A stretch of DNA of 13,770 nucleotides from Cyclobacteriaceae bacterium (GTDB taxonomy: Bacteria; Bacteroidota; Bacteroidia; Cytophagales; Cyclobacteriaceae): positions 1 through 13,770 of the forward strand of contig JAUUZS010000039.1 in assembly GCA_030589835.1 (NCBI GenBank), read 5' to 3'. The position numbers and the translations under genes were made by a program. The number at the start of each line of letters is the position of its first letter. Within the stretch, counting starts at the first letter, position 1. Below are positions 7,049-13,770 of the stretch, one piece after another. Below the pieces are notes generated by a model. That model searched no databases, was not told the origin of the DNA, and saw only the letters and a program-made list of their open reading frames with translations.

Positions 7049-8245
7049 TCATCCTGAAAACGCATTGAAGTCATGCCGTATTCTCGATCCGGTGTCCAGG
7101 GTCGATGCCCGCATAAGTGCTCCTGCTCCATATTTGGTTTTTATCCAATCCGTGGCCTCAAAGAGATTGATCTCTTCCCGGGTGTCTTCAAATAGGTTGA
7201 TCTGATAATTTCCGTGAGCCAGCTTGCTCAGGCGTATTCCAATCAGCCGTATCAGGACACGCCTCGTGTACAATTTGTCGAAGAGTCCCAGAGCCTTGCC
7301 GATCAGCACTTTGTCTGACGAGGTGTATGGGATGTGCAGTTGCTTACTTGTGGTTTCAAAATCTGAATAGCGGATTTTTACAGCGATACAGGAGCATAGT
7401 TTTTTTTCACTTCTCAGCTTGAATGCCAGCTTCTCGATCATCGCTGTGAGCATGGCTTTCATCTTTTTCACATCGATGCTGTCTGTCTCGAAGGTACTTT
7501 CGGTTGATATAGACTTCCGCTCCACAAAGGGCACTACGGGGCTGTTGTCGATGCCGTGGGCTTTATTCCAGATGATACGCCCATTTTTGCCAAAGGTAGC
7601 CTCTAGCATTCCGACCGGCATTTCGCGAAGCGTTTTCACCTTAGTGATGCCCATTTCATAAAAAAAATCAGCAGTCTTTTTTCCTATCATAGGGATTTTT
7701 CGGATAGAAAGTGGGGCAAGGAAGGCTTCTTCATCGCCGCATTCTATTTGTTTCTGGCCGTTGGGCTTGCTTTCGCCGGTAGCAACTTTTGATACCAGCT
7801 TATTGATCGATAGCCCCATAGAGATGGGGAGGTGGGTTTCTGTCATGATCTTTTGCCGCAACTCTGTCGACCATTTGTAGCAGCCAAAAAACTTGTCCAT
7901 ACCGCTTAGGTCCAGGTAGAATTCATCGATGGAAGATTTTTCGAATAGTGGGGCTTTCTCGCGGATGATTTCTGTGACGATTTTTGAATGCCTGCTGTAG
8001 GCTTCGGCATCGCCAGAGATCACGATGGCATCGGGGCATAATTGCAGGGCCAACTTCATGGGCATCGCAGAGTGTACGCCGAATTTTCTTACCTCATAGC
8101 TACAGGCTGCAACAACACCGCGATCGCTTTTGCCTCCTATGACCAGCGGCTTGTTTTTGAGCCTGCTATCACGCAAGCACTCCACCGACACAAAAAATGC
8201 ATCCAGGTCCATGTGTAGTATCGATCTCTCGTCATTGCTGATCAT
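7049..8245 (-). CDS. dinB: Y-family DNA polymerase IV (translesion)
   Basis: The 398-residue protein is a DinB-type polymerase that copies past damaged bases. HMDLDAFF at residues 11-18 holds catalytic Asp13, and SIDEFYLDLSG at 105-115 holds Asp107 and Glu108. The steric-gate aromatic is Phe17 or Phe18. SMGLSINKLVSKVATGESKPNG (starting near 142; SxGxxxNKxxAK-like) and the helix-hairpin-helix IRKIPMIGKKTADFF (181-195) are conserved. The little-finger region covers about 245-350. QINLF at 348-352 matches the beta-clamp binding pattern QxxLF, and a near copy, EINLF, lies at 358-362. The clamp motif is thus about 45 residues before the end, with a further ALMRASTLD block after it, a Bacteroidota-type layout. 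The gene is transcribed away from a 107-residue unknown protein and an S24 repressor, suggesting control by DNA damage. Confidence 0.95.
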   Translation of the reverse strand: MISNDERSILHMDLDAFFVSVECLRDSRLKNKPLVIGGKSDRGVVAACSYEVRKFGVHSAMPMKLALQLCPDAIVISGDAEAYSRHSKIVTEIIREKAPLFEKSSIDEFYLDLSGMDKFFGCYKWSTELRQKIMTETHLPISMGLSINKLVSKVATGESKPNGQKQIECGDEEAFLAPLSIRKIPMIGKKTADFFYEMGITKVKTLREMPVGMLEATFGKNGRIIWNKAHGIDNSPVVPFVERKSISTESTFETDSIDVKKMKAMLTAMIEKLAFKLRSEKKLCSCIAVKIRYSDFETTSKQLHIPYTSSDKVLIGKALGLFDKLYTRRVLIRLIGIRLSKLAHGNYQINLFEDTREEINLFEATDWIKTKYGAGALMRASTLDTGSRIRHDFNAFSG

Positions 8246-8276
8246 ATAAATTAATTAGCTAAATATTTTAGTTTTA

Positions 8277-8308
8277 TTTTGCATATAAATCTCTTTTTGC
8301 TAAATTTA
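8277..8308 (+). promoter_or_regulatory. candidate promoter of the 107-residue protein gene in the divergent dinB spacer
   Basis: TTTTG at 8277-8281 is followed after 19 bases by TAAATTTA at 8301-8308, one mismatch from TAnnTTTG. Transcription would start some 30 bases before ATG 8346. The -7 element lies within the near-palindrome GCTAAATTTATGC (8299-8311), so a repressor bound there could block it. Confidence 0.5.
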
Positions 8309-8345
8309 TGCGTAAAGATACTAATATAAATAGTAATAAATAAAA

Positions 8346-8669
8346 ATGAAAGTAAGTTTTGGCGATAAAATGGTGACAAAAATGCAGGGACATTACAGTG
8401 AAAGATATGAGGGGTTGCAGTTGAAAATTGAGAGAAAAATGCTGAAATCAGGAAAATACCAGGTGAAGTTTTATACAAACGGATTGTTGAAAGAAGACTT
8501 TTATGGTTATGCCTTGATGGATGGAAATAAGGCTTTAGTAGAAGTCGTGAGAGAAATAAAGACCAAATTGAGTAATGTTGGCGACATTAATAATTATTAT
8601 CAGCAGAATTTGTTTTCGATAAAAAAAGTTAAGCCGCAAATGGACGATTTTGTACTATTTAAAGCTTAA
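8346..8669 (+). CDS. unknown 107-residue protein between dinB and an S24 repressor
   Basis: I do not recognise this family. The protein is basic and soluble, has no signal peptide or membrane segment, and shows a likely beta-rich middle (LQLKIERKML, YQVKFYTNGLLKEDFYGYAL) followed by a helix (ALVEVVREIKTKL, about 63-75). Near the C-terminus it has QQNLF at residues 86-90, fitting the QxxLF pattern used by proteins that bind the DNA polymerase sliding clamp, as does QINLF in the divergent DinB. The ATG at 8346 is preceded by an A-rich leader and a plausible promoter, which supports it as a real gene. A 109-base gap separates it from the repressor gene on the same strand. A role with DNA damage tolerance is inferred from position and the motif only. 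Confidence 0.65.
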   Translation: MKVSFGDKMVTKMQGHYSERYEGLQLKIERKMLKSGKYQVKFYTNGLLKEDFYGYALMDGNKALVEVVREIKTKLSNVGDINNYYQQNLFSIKKVKPQMDDFVLFKA

Positions 8670-8698
8670 TAGGATTATATATAGAATTTAATATTCAA

Positions 8699-8722
8699 GG
8701 TATCAATACCATACATAGGTAT
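8699..8722. promoter_or_regulatory. candidate operator: three GGTAT half-sites before the S24 repressor gene
   Basis: GGTAT (8699-8703) and ATACC (8706-8710) form a perfect inverted repeat with a 2-base spacer. A further GGTAT at 8718-8722 pairs with the same ATACC across 7 bases. The group lies 57 bases before the repressor ATG, a position suited to autoregulation. No copy is seen before dinB. Confidence 0.4.
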
Positions 8723-8778
8723 AATTAAAGAAATAGAGTAATAAAAAATAGGTCTAAACCCAGCACAATTAAAAGGAA

Positions 8779-9564
8779 ATGAGTCTGATAAGTGATAATC
8801 TGAAATTTTTAAGAAAGAATATAAATCTCACTCAGGAGCAGATGGCCCAGCAAATTGGAATAAAAAGGTCCTTGCTCGGCGCATATGAGGAGGGGCGAGC
8901 CGATCCGAGAATCAGCAACCTGTTAAAATTTGCTGAGATTTTTAATTTATCAGTAGACCAGCTTATCGGAACAGATTTGACCGAAATAGTTGGTGCGATG
9001 CCTGAAAAGGGAAATGCCAAAAATGACTTGCGTGTATTGGCAATTACCGTAGATAAAAATGACAGGGAAAATATAGAGCTGGTGCCACAAAAGGCCGCAG
9101 CAGGATATTTGAACGGGTATGCTGATCCGGAGTATATCGAGGAATTGCCAAAATTCCAATTGCCTGTCTTGCCCGAAAATGGTACCTATCGGGCCTTTGA
9201 GATTAGTGGGGATTCAATGCTCCCTCTGCGGAGCGGAACAATTGTGATTGGGCAATATGTAGAAAGTAGTACAGAGCTCAAAAATGGCAAAACCTATATA
9301 CTGGTAACCGGAGATGAAGGGGTGGTGTATAAAAGAATCCTTAAATATGCTGACAAACCTGAGTTGTTTCGTCTTACTTCGGATAACAAACAATATGATG
9401 CCTATGATGTCAAGGGCAAGGATATTGTAGAAATATGGCAGGCGAAAGCATATATTAGCCTGGATTTTCCAGATCCTGAAAGTAATGATGAATTCACCCT
9501 GCAAAAGCTGTCAAATATTGTGTTGGACCTACAGCATGAGGTGATTAAGTTGAAGGACAAGTAA
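8779..9564 (+). CDS. XRE-S24 (LexA/CI-like) self-cleaving repressor
   Basis: The 261-residue protein joins an N-terminal helix-turn-helix of the XRE/Cro-CI type (about 6-64; LTQEQMAQQIG and SLLGAYEEGRADP) to a C-terminal S24 peptidase domain. The putative cleavage site is Ala108-Gly109 in KAAAGY. The nucleophile is Ser146 in GDSM and the general base Lys185 in VVYKRIL, 39 residues apart, close to the 37 seen in LexA and UmuD. The last 20 residues look like a short coiled coil. By analogy it binds DNA as a dimer and cleaves itself when RecA is activated by damage, releasing its targets. It has no classical LexA winged helix. AAAAGGA 3 bases before ATG 8779 is a rare good ribosome site here. 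Likely targets are itself, the 107-residue gene and perhaps dinB. It could instead be a prophage-style repressor, but no phage genes are present. Confidence 0.88.
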   Translation: MSLISDNLKFLRKNINLTQEQMAQQIGIKRSLLGAYEEGRADPRISNLLKFAEIFNLSVDQLIGTDLTEIVGAMPEKGNAKNDLRVLAITVDKNDRENIELVPQKAAAGYLNGYADPEYIEELPKFQLPVLPENGTYRAFEISGDSMLPLRSGTIVIGQYVESSTELKNGKTYILVTGDEGVVYKRILKYADKPELFRLTSDNKQYDAYDVKGKDIVEIWQAKAYISLDFPDPESNDEFTLQKLSNIVLDLQHEVIKLKDK

Positions 9565-9638
9565 TTTGGTGCTTGTTTGTTTCCAGGTAAAAAAATTAAT
9601 AATTCCAACTCTTGGACATACGATTTTTTAAACTTGTC

Positions 9639-10403
9639 TTACTCGCCTTTTAGCGTTTCAATCAATCGGTTTATTTGGAAAATGTCATCTTCTCTGGAAT
9701 TTGCTGCCGGTGCTAATTTGTACCACAAACCATCACCGGGATTGATGTAGTTGCTTACGGCGGAAGGGATTTTTTCAAAGCCGTTTTCAGGCAAATAGTC
9801 AATCGCAAAAATGTATTTTAATAATTTTTGACCTTCAAGCCAGTCGATATGTTTTTTGCCATTTTGAGGGGAATCCCTCAGCACACTTCGATTCGCAAAG
9901 GAGAAGGTGAAATCGATTTTGAGATTTTGATTTATAGCACTCCCGGAAATAAAATTGATCTGAAGCGGAGCTTCTTTTTTACTTAATTCAAAAACTGCCT
10001 GTATAATTTCCTGAGCAAAGATTTCCCAGATCCTACTTGAGGCGGGTTGCAAAATCTCTGATTGATTGTCTTGAACCACTCGTATTATAAGATCAGACCC
10101 ATCGTTGCTACGGGATGGTTTTTTCCTCCAGTTGGTTGATTTAATCTTATTTTCAATCTCCTGCCCCCAAACCTTTGGAAGGTCACCTTTCCAAATGTAA
10201 TCATCATCCAGGGTAAATCCTTCGTCAAATATTTCCTCTTCCGTAATTTCGTCCCTGTCATAATACTCAAGATTGAGATCAATATGGTATTTATCCCGAT
10301 CATCTTTTGAAACGGCAATTTTATATTTGTGGCAAAAAGGAGGCGGAATTGACCCTGTGTTGTATTCAATTGTGATGATGTTGTTTGTTTTGAGGTGTTT
10401 CAT
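9639..10403 (-). CDS. unknown 254-residue protein, last gene of the men operon
   Basis: The start ATG (10403-10401) overlaps the menE stop by 4 bases (ATGA), so the two are almost certainly translated together. I do not recognise a family. The protein is acidic and soluble, without signal peptide or membrane helix. Its N-terminal third (MKHLKTNNIITIEYNTGSIP, FCHKYKIAV, YHIDLNLEYYDRDEI) looks beta-rich and may form a sheet. The middle holds a helix, IWEIFAQEIIQAVFELSKKE (about 125-144), and the C-terminal part has the aromatic motif GDGLWYKLAP followed by a helix. No catalytic motif or metal site is obvious. Context hints at a link to menaquinone synthesis, but this kind of overlap also occurs between unrelated genes, so no function is assigned. 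It converges with the S24 repressor gene, 74 bases away, with no clear terminator between. Confidence 0.8.
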   Translation of the reverse strand: MKHLKTNNIITIEYNTGSIPPPFCHKYKIAVSKDDRDKYHIDLNLEYYDRDEITEEEIFDEGFTLDDDYIWKGDLPKVWGQEIENKIKSTNWRKKPSRSNDGSDLIIRVVQDNQSEILQPASSRIWEIFAQEIIQAVFELSKKEAPLQINFISGSAINQNLKIDFTFSFANRSVLRDSPQNGKKHIDWLEGQKLLKYIFAIDYLPENGFEKIPSAVSNYINPGDGLWYKLAPAANSREDDIFQINRLIETLKGE

Positions 10404-11503
10404 TTTTTTAACAAGTTTGAATTGCGAAGATAGATTTCTGAATTTCTTTTTCTATCCATTTTGCCGGATTTTGTGAAGTATAATTCAGCAACTTGCATTA
10501 TGGCTTTTGGATTATGGTATAAGGGCAGACTGTTTTTCAGCGCAACCAATATTTTTTTTTCCTGTATATGCAAGTCGCTTTGCTCGATCAGCAAAATAAG
10601 TTTGTTGTTGAGTTTTTTATCCGGTATGGATAAAAGGCAAGTAAAATTGTCGATGCCAAGATCATCAAGTATAATCCGGATTTTTTCTTCCAGCTTCTCC
10701 ACCTGAATTTTTATCCCTCCCGAATTCACCACATTATCGTATCTCCCGATCCATTTAAAAGATTTATTATCAATGAGATTCACGATATCATTTGTGATTA
10801 AATGATCAATTCCCAATACCTGATCTTGAATAATGAGACAAGAGCGATTGTCTTGCGAAAATGAAACTCCTTGTAAAGCATGGTAAATATCTGATTTTGT
10901 TTTGCCGTTTACCTTTCTTAACGCTACGTGAGTAAGGGTTTCTGTCATGGCATAGCTGTGATATACCTTGGTTTTTACTTTTTGTAACTGATTTTCTAAC
11001 GAAGGATTAAGTTCAGCGCCACCGATTAAAAGTGTTTTTATTTTAGTGAGCTCTAATGGCGTTTCGTCCAAAATGGCTTTTACCTGATATGGGGTAAGGG
11101 CGCAAAAATCTATTGGTAATCCATTGTCAATATGAGCAAGAGGATTGGCCGATGGTGTTTCTATGATCAGTTTGAGTTGGCCTTCCAGCGCTCTGACAAG
11201 CATCATTATACCTGCGACAAAAGCGGTATTCAAGCATGCTAAACTTGTTTCTCCCGACCTTAAGTGAAATTCAGCAATGCTCCGATGTGCACTTTTTTGT
11301 AGTTGGCTTTTTGTAAACTTGATTTTCTTTGGTTTTCCTGTGGAACCAGAAGTCTGAAACTGAAAATTCATTTGACCTGAAAGCCATTGCCTAATAAATG
11401 CAAGGGTCTCTAATTCAAATTCAGATTTATCGTTAAGATTTATCTTTTCTTCCAGTACATCCTGAAAAAGCAATGATTTTCTATTTAATATAAAGGACTC
11501 CAA
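10400..11503 (-). CDS. menE: o-succinylbenzoate-CoA ligase (AMP-binding), TTG start
   Basis: MenE adenylates o-succinylbenzoate and joins it to CoA, after MenC and before MenB in menaquinone synthesis. The 367-residue protein is short for the ANL superfamily, with a reduced N-terminal part, as in other Bacteroidota MenE. Motifs in order are TSGSTGKPKK at 51-60 (phosphate-binding A3), LIGGAEL near 159-165, YAMTET at 184-189 (A5), GRYDNVVNSGGIKI at 253-266 (A8), and TKSGKMDRKR at 344-353 with catalytic Lys348 (A10). The only start that keeps the region before A3 is TTG at 11503, as an in-frame TAA lies 12 bases upstream and the first ATG is at codon 45. It lies 60 bases after menD on the same strand and overlaps the following unknown gene. 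Confidence 0.9.
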   Translation of the reverse strand: MESFILNRKSLLFQDVLEEKINLNDKSEFELETLAFIRQWLSGQMNFQFQTSGSTGKPKKIKFTKSQLQKSAHRSIAEFHLRSGETSLACLNTAFVAGIMMLVRALEGQLKLIIETPSANPLAHIDNGLPIDFCALTPYQVKAILDETPLELTKIKTLLIGGAELNPSLENQLQKVKTKVYHSYAMTETLTHVALRKVNGKTKSDIYHALQGVSFSQDNRSCLIIQDQVLGIDHLITNDIVNLIDNKSFKWIGRYDNVVNSGGIKIQVEKLEEKIRIILDDLGIDNFTCLLSIPDKKLNNKLILLIEQSDLHIQEKKILVALKNSLPLYHNPKAIMQVAELYFTKSGKMDRKRNSEIYLRNSNLLKK

Positions 11504-11563
11504 AGATCTAAGTTAATTTTGCGGATCGGTAAAAATTTGATTTTTGAATCTTCCCATGAGGTT

Positions 11564-13270
11564 TTAATCCCATAGCTGTACAGATTTTTGTTTGAAACCT
11601 TCAAAAAGCTTTTGGTTAGTTTTTGGATCGGTCTCAACCTCAAGTATCGAAGGGCCTGCATTTTCATCAAAGAATTGCTCTAAAAATCCAGGCAAGGCCT
11701 CAATCATGTTTACCTTGAAATACTTCAAACCAAAATTGCGCGCTGTGTTTGCAGTATTTAGTTTTTGTTTGGTTTCAAAGAATTCTTCCAATTCCTTCAA
11801 TTGCTTAGGCCCATCGATTTGCCTGAATATCCCGCCTCCGTGATTGTTCAGAACCACCACTCTAAAATTTGATGGAAGATGGCTATGCCAAAATGCGTTT
11901 CGGTCATAGAAAAATGCCATATCTCCAGTGATCAGGGTGTGTAACATTTTATCGTTTATAGCATGGCCTACCGCAGTACTGGTGCATCCGTCTATGCCAC
12001 TTGTGCCCCGGTTTGCCCAAACCCGAATATCCTTTGTGTGCTCTATACCCACAAAATTCGCATACCTCACGGGCATGCTGTTTGCAAGGTGCAGGCTACT
12101 TTGATTGGGAAGTTTTTTAATAATTTCTTTCACCACATGAAATTCACTCAAACTGTCCTGCCATAAAAGTTCATCTAAGAAAACCTTTGCTTGCATATCC
12201 TTTTCATACCAATGGTTGAAATAGTTGCTTTGCGCTTCATGCAAATCCAGGGAGCTTTCGGATATTATTTTCCAGAATACTTCTGCATTTAATTTCACCT
12301 TTCTGGTTAAAGATTTGAAGGGATCGATGACCGCCTCATTTTCGGATATATGCCAATGCTCTGCAGGTGGATTTTTCCTCAAAAATGTTTTAAGGCTTTT
12401 CGATAATACCCCCTGACCAAAAGAAAGGAGAAGGTCTGGCTTGAGATTTATTAAATCCATTTTATCTTTCAGAACAATATCGTGTTTGCTTATGGAATGA
12501 TCGAGCGAACTAATATTGGATGTGATATCGCCAAGAATAACCCATTTCAAATTTTTTTGTGCCTGATGGAGATAGCTGCTCAGTTCTTCCGAAATCCTGG
12601 TTTGGCCAACCACAACAAGTATTTTATTATAATTATTAAGTTCTTTGGTCAGCTTATTACACCACCTTTCGCCCGGCTCCATTCCTATTTTTGGGGACTT
12701 TATTATTTTGATGGTACTGGAATAAGTAAATTTCTCATCTGTTGATGGATAAAAAGGTTCTCTGATTGGAATGTTGATGTGTACCGGGCCTGCGGTAGAC
12801 CCTGAAGTGTTTATAATGGCTTCGGAAGTCATTTTTTCTGCGTGCCAAATTGCTTCATCATGATCAAAAGATACCGGGAATTGATATGATGCCAGCACAT
12901 GGTTATGGAAGATATTTTGTTGCCTGATGGTTTGCCCGTCTTGTTGATCCACCCATTCCGGTGGCCGGTCAGCAGTCAATATCAAAAGAGGAGCTTGTTG
13001 ATAGAAAGCTTCTATAATTGATGGGTATAAGTTGGCTGTAGCTGTTCCCGAAGTGCATACAATCACCACAGGTTTGCGGCTGGACTGAGATAATCCAAGT
13101 GCTATAAAGCCGGCAGAACGTTCGTCAGGTATTACAAATGTTTTGATTTTAGGGTGTCTTGCAAAAGCAAGGGTTATTGGGGCGCTTCTTGATCCTGGGC
13201 AAATTACGGCTTGTTCAATTCCATGTTGTACACAGATCTCGGCGATGTTGACAATAGCTTGTATGATCAT
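11564..13270 (-). CDS. menD: 2-succinyl-5-enolpyruvyl-6-hydroxy-3-cyclohexene-1-carboxylate synthase
   Basis: MenD joins isochorismate and 2-oxoglutarate (as a succinic semialdehyde-thiamine adduct), the first committed step of classical menaquinone synthesis, in the cytoplasm. The 568-residue protein has the thiamine-diphosphate enzyme layout: an N-terminal PYR domain with CPGSRSAP at 24-31 and catalytic Glu50 in PDERSAGF; SGTATANLYP at about 74-83; TADRPPE at about 99-105; a central TH3-like domain; and a C-terminal PP domain with ANRGTSGIDG near 419-428 and the metal-binding GDM...DRN motif at about 449-458, followed by NNHGGGIF. ATG at 13270 is preferred over TTG at 13279, because relatives begin close to this point. 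menE follows after 60 bases. A menB gene, often close by in Bacteroidota, is not in the window. Confidence 0.95.
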   Translation of the reverse strand: MIIQAIVNIAEICVQHGIEQAVICPGSRSAPITLAFARHPKIKTFVIPDERSAGFIALGLSQSSRKPVVIVCTSGTATANLYPSIIEAFYQQAPLLILTADRPPEWVDQQDGQTIRQQNIFHNHVLASYQFPVSFDHDEAIWHAEKMTSEAIINTSGSTAGPVHINIPIREPFYPSTDEKFTYSSTIKIIKSPKIGMEPGERWCNKLTKELNNYNKILVVVGQTRISEELSSYLHQAQKNLKWVILGDITSNISSLDHSISKHDIVLKDKMDLINLKPDLLLSFGQGVLSKSLKTFLRKNPPAEHWHISENEAVIDPFKSLTRKVKLNAEVFWKIISESSLDLHEAQSNYFNHWYEKDMQAKVFLDELLWQDSLSEFHVVKEIIKKLPNQSSLHLANSMPVRYANFVGIEHTKDIRVWANRGTSGIDGCTSTAVGHAINDKMLHTLITGDMAFFYDRNAFWHSHLPSNFRVVVLNNHGGGIFRQIDGPKQLKELEEFFETKQKLNTANTARNFGLKYFKVNMIEALPGFLEQFFDENAGPSILEVETDPKTNQKLFEGFKQKSVQLWD

Positions 13271-13427
13271 TGAGGGCAATAATTTGTGTCAATTAATAAT
13301 TTATAACTACTATGAATTTAGTATTATTTTTAGAATTTTGAAAACTAAGGATATTATTCCGTGATTAATAAAAAAAAGTGAAAATGATGGAATTGAATTA
13401 ACTATTCAGAGTCTGGCCATAAATATT
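13271..13427. other. spacer upstream of menD
   Basis: This 157-base AT-rich spacer should hold the menD promoter. On the minus strand TAGTTTTC at about 13349-13342 is one mismatch from the -7 consensus, but no TTTG lies at a suitable distance, so I do not call it. No trace of an OmpA domain continuing from the next gene is seen in any frame. Confidence 0.4.
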
Positions 13428-13433
13428 TTATGG
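13417..13433. repeat. perfect 7-bp inverted repeat at the end of the envelope-protein gene
   Basis: CCATAAA (13417-13423) and TTTATGG (13427-13433) pair around TAT and span the stop codon of the right-edge gene. No T-run follows on either strand, so it is a weak terminator candidate at best. Confidence 0.35.
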
Positions 13434-13770
13434 AACACTTTTTCCGGCATTTATTGGGGTGAGAAGGAGATTTCGTGTGATTTCTTTATATTCATGCGCA
13501 TCAGAAAAATCTGCTATTTGGTCAACAGAGCTATATCCTTGTGCCCAGGCGTAAAATTTGTATTTGCCGCCTACAGGAAGTACAATTTTGTATTTGCCAT
13601 TTAGAGGATTTGAGATGGCTATACCATCTTCTGTTTTGAGCGATAGACGCTCATAATAAATGTCTGCCTCGATGGGTTCATGGGTAATGGAATTAATCAC
13701 TTTTCCCTGAACCAGAACAACAGGATCTGGCTTCGCTTCGTTGGAAAGGGAAATCCTGTAAATGTCCTCG
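13428..13770 (-). CDS. C-terminal end of a PD40/OmpA-type envelope protein, OmpA domain absent
   Basis: The frame is open from the right edge to TAA at 13430-13428, 113 residues, so the gene starts outside the window. It begins EDIYRISLS, as at the end of a PD40 propeller. Then come PVVLVQGKVINSITHEPIEA and GKYKIVLPVGGKYKFYAWAQGY, a carboxypeptidase-regulatory-like beta sandwich. It ends LLLTPINAGKSVP. In the Bacteroidota family I recognise, this point is followed by a segment like VRLNNIFF and a peptidoglycan-binding OmpA domain of about 110 residues. Here the protein stops at once. After the TAA the same frame reads NIYGQTLNS and stops again. The gene is either a natural OmpA-less variant or a truncated gene. 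A GTG at 13700 is an internal Val codon, not a start. Confidence 0.7.
   Translation of the reverse strand, partial: EDIYRISLSNEAKPDPVVLVQGKVINSITHEPIEADIYYERLSLKTEDGIAISNPLNGKYKIVLPVGGKYKFYAWAQGYSSVDQIADFSDAHEYKEITRNLLLTPINAGKSVP

Noticed and set aside
6907..7131. Small open frames on both strands across the dinB-isomerase spacer
   Set aside because: Their translations are driven by the heptamer repeats (for example GLGAGFWELG) and the end of dinB, and they overlap the isomerase promoter.
8251..8478. A 75-codon minus-strand frame over the dinB spacer
   Set aside because: It overlaps the promoter region and the 107-residue gene on the other strand and has no start signals.
9556..9638. GACAAGT / ACTTGTC inverted repeat between the repressor and the unknown men-operon gene as a terminator
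   Set aside because: The arms are 7 bp with a loop of about 69 bases and no T-run next to either arm.

Overview
The window looks like a chromosomal stretch from a free-living member of the Bacteroidota, probably Cytophagales-like. The reasons are moderate AT richness, A-rich start regions with few Shine-Dalgarno sites, promoter candidates of the TTTG / TAnnTTTG type (one matching the consensus fully), menaquinone genes with a short Bacteroidota-style MenE, a lipoprotein sulfatase, a TolB-like secreted propeller, and the tail of a PD40/OmpA-type envelope protein. I see no rRNA, tRNA, CRISPR array, phage gene or transposase.

Left part (1-5019, + strand). It starts with the C-terminal end of an unidentified protein, followed by a secreted protein with an N-terminal beta-sandwich-like region and a six-repeat TolB-like propeller. 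Next is a small toxin-antitoxin pair whose RelE/ParE-like toxin has lost its frame at a run of seven T's. A bile-acid:sodium-symporter-family gene follows with two in-frame stops near its N-terminus, and its stop overlaps the start of an intact PlsC-like acyltransferase. Two neighbouring genes here are therefore broken, and they sit among gene-poor spacers.

Middle (5058-9564). A Cys-type S1 sulfatase lipoprotein (+) converges on a cyclophilin-type peptidyl-prolyl isomerase (-), with a near-perfect bidirectional terminator between them. The isomerase has a full-consensus Bacteroidota promoter. Behind it, a spacer carrying two sets of 7-bp tandem repeats separates it from a Y-family DNA polymerase (dinB, -). 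Divergent from dinB lie a 107-residue unknown protein and a LexA/CI-like XRE-S24 repressor (both +). This block resembles a small DNA-damage response unit: translesion polymerase, an unknown partner and a self-cleaving repressor. A three-half-site operator candidate lies before the repressor gene.

Right part (9639-13770, - strand). A menaquinone operon reads menD, menE, then an unknown 254-residue protein that overlaps menE by 4 bp. At the right edge is the C-terminal end of an envelope protein that stops where its OmpA domain would normally begin.

The most useful second looks are the dinB / 107-aa protein / S24 repressor unit with QxNLF motifs in two of its members, the broken toxin and symporter, the heptamer repeats, and the OmpA-less end at the right edge.
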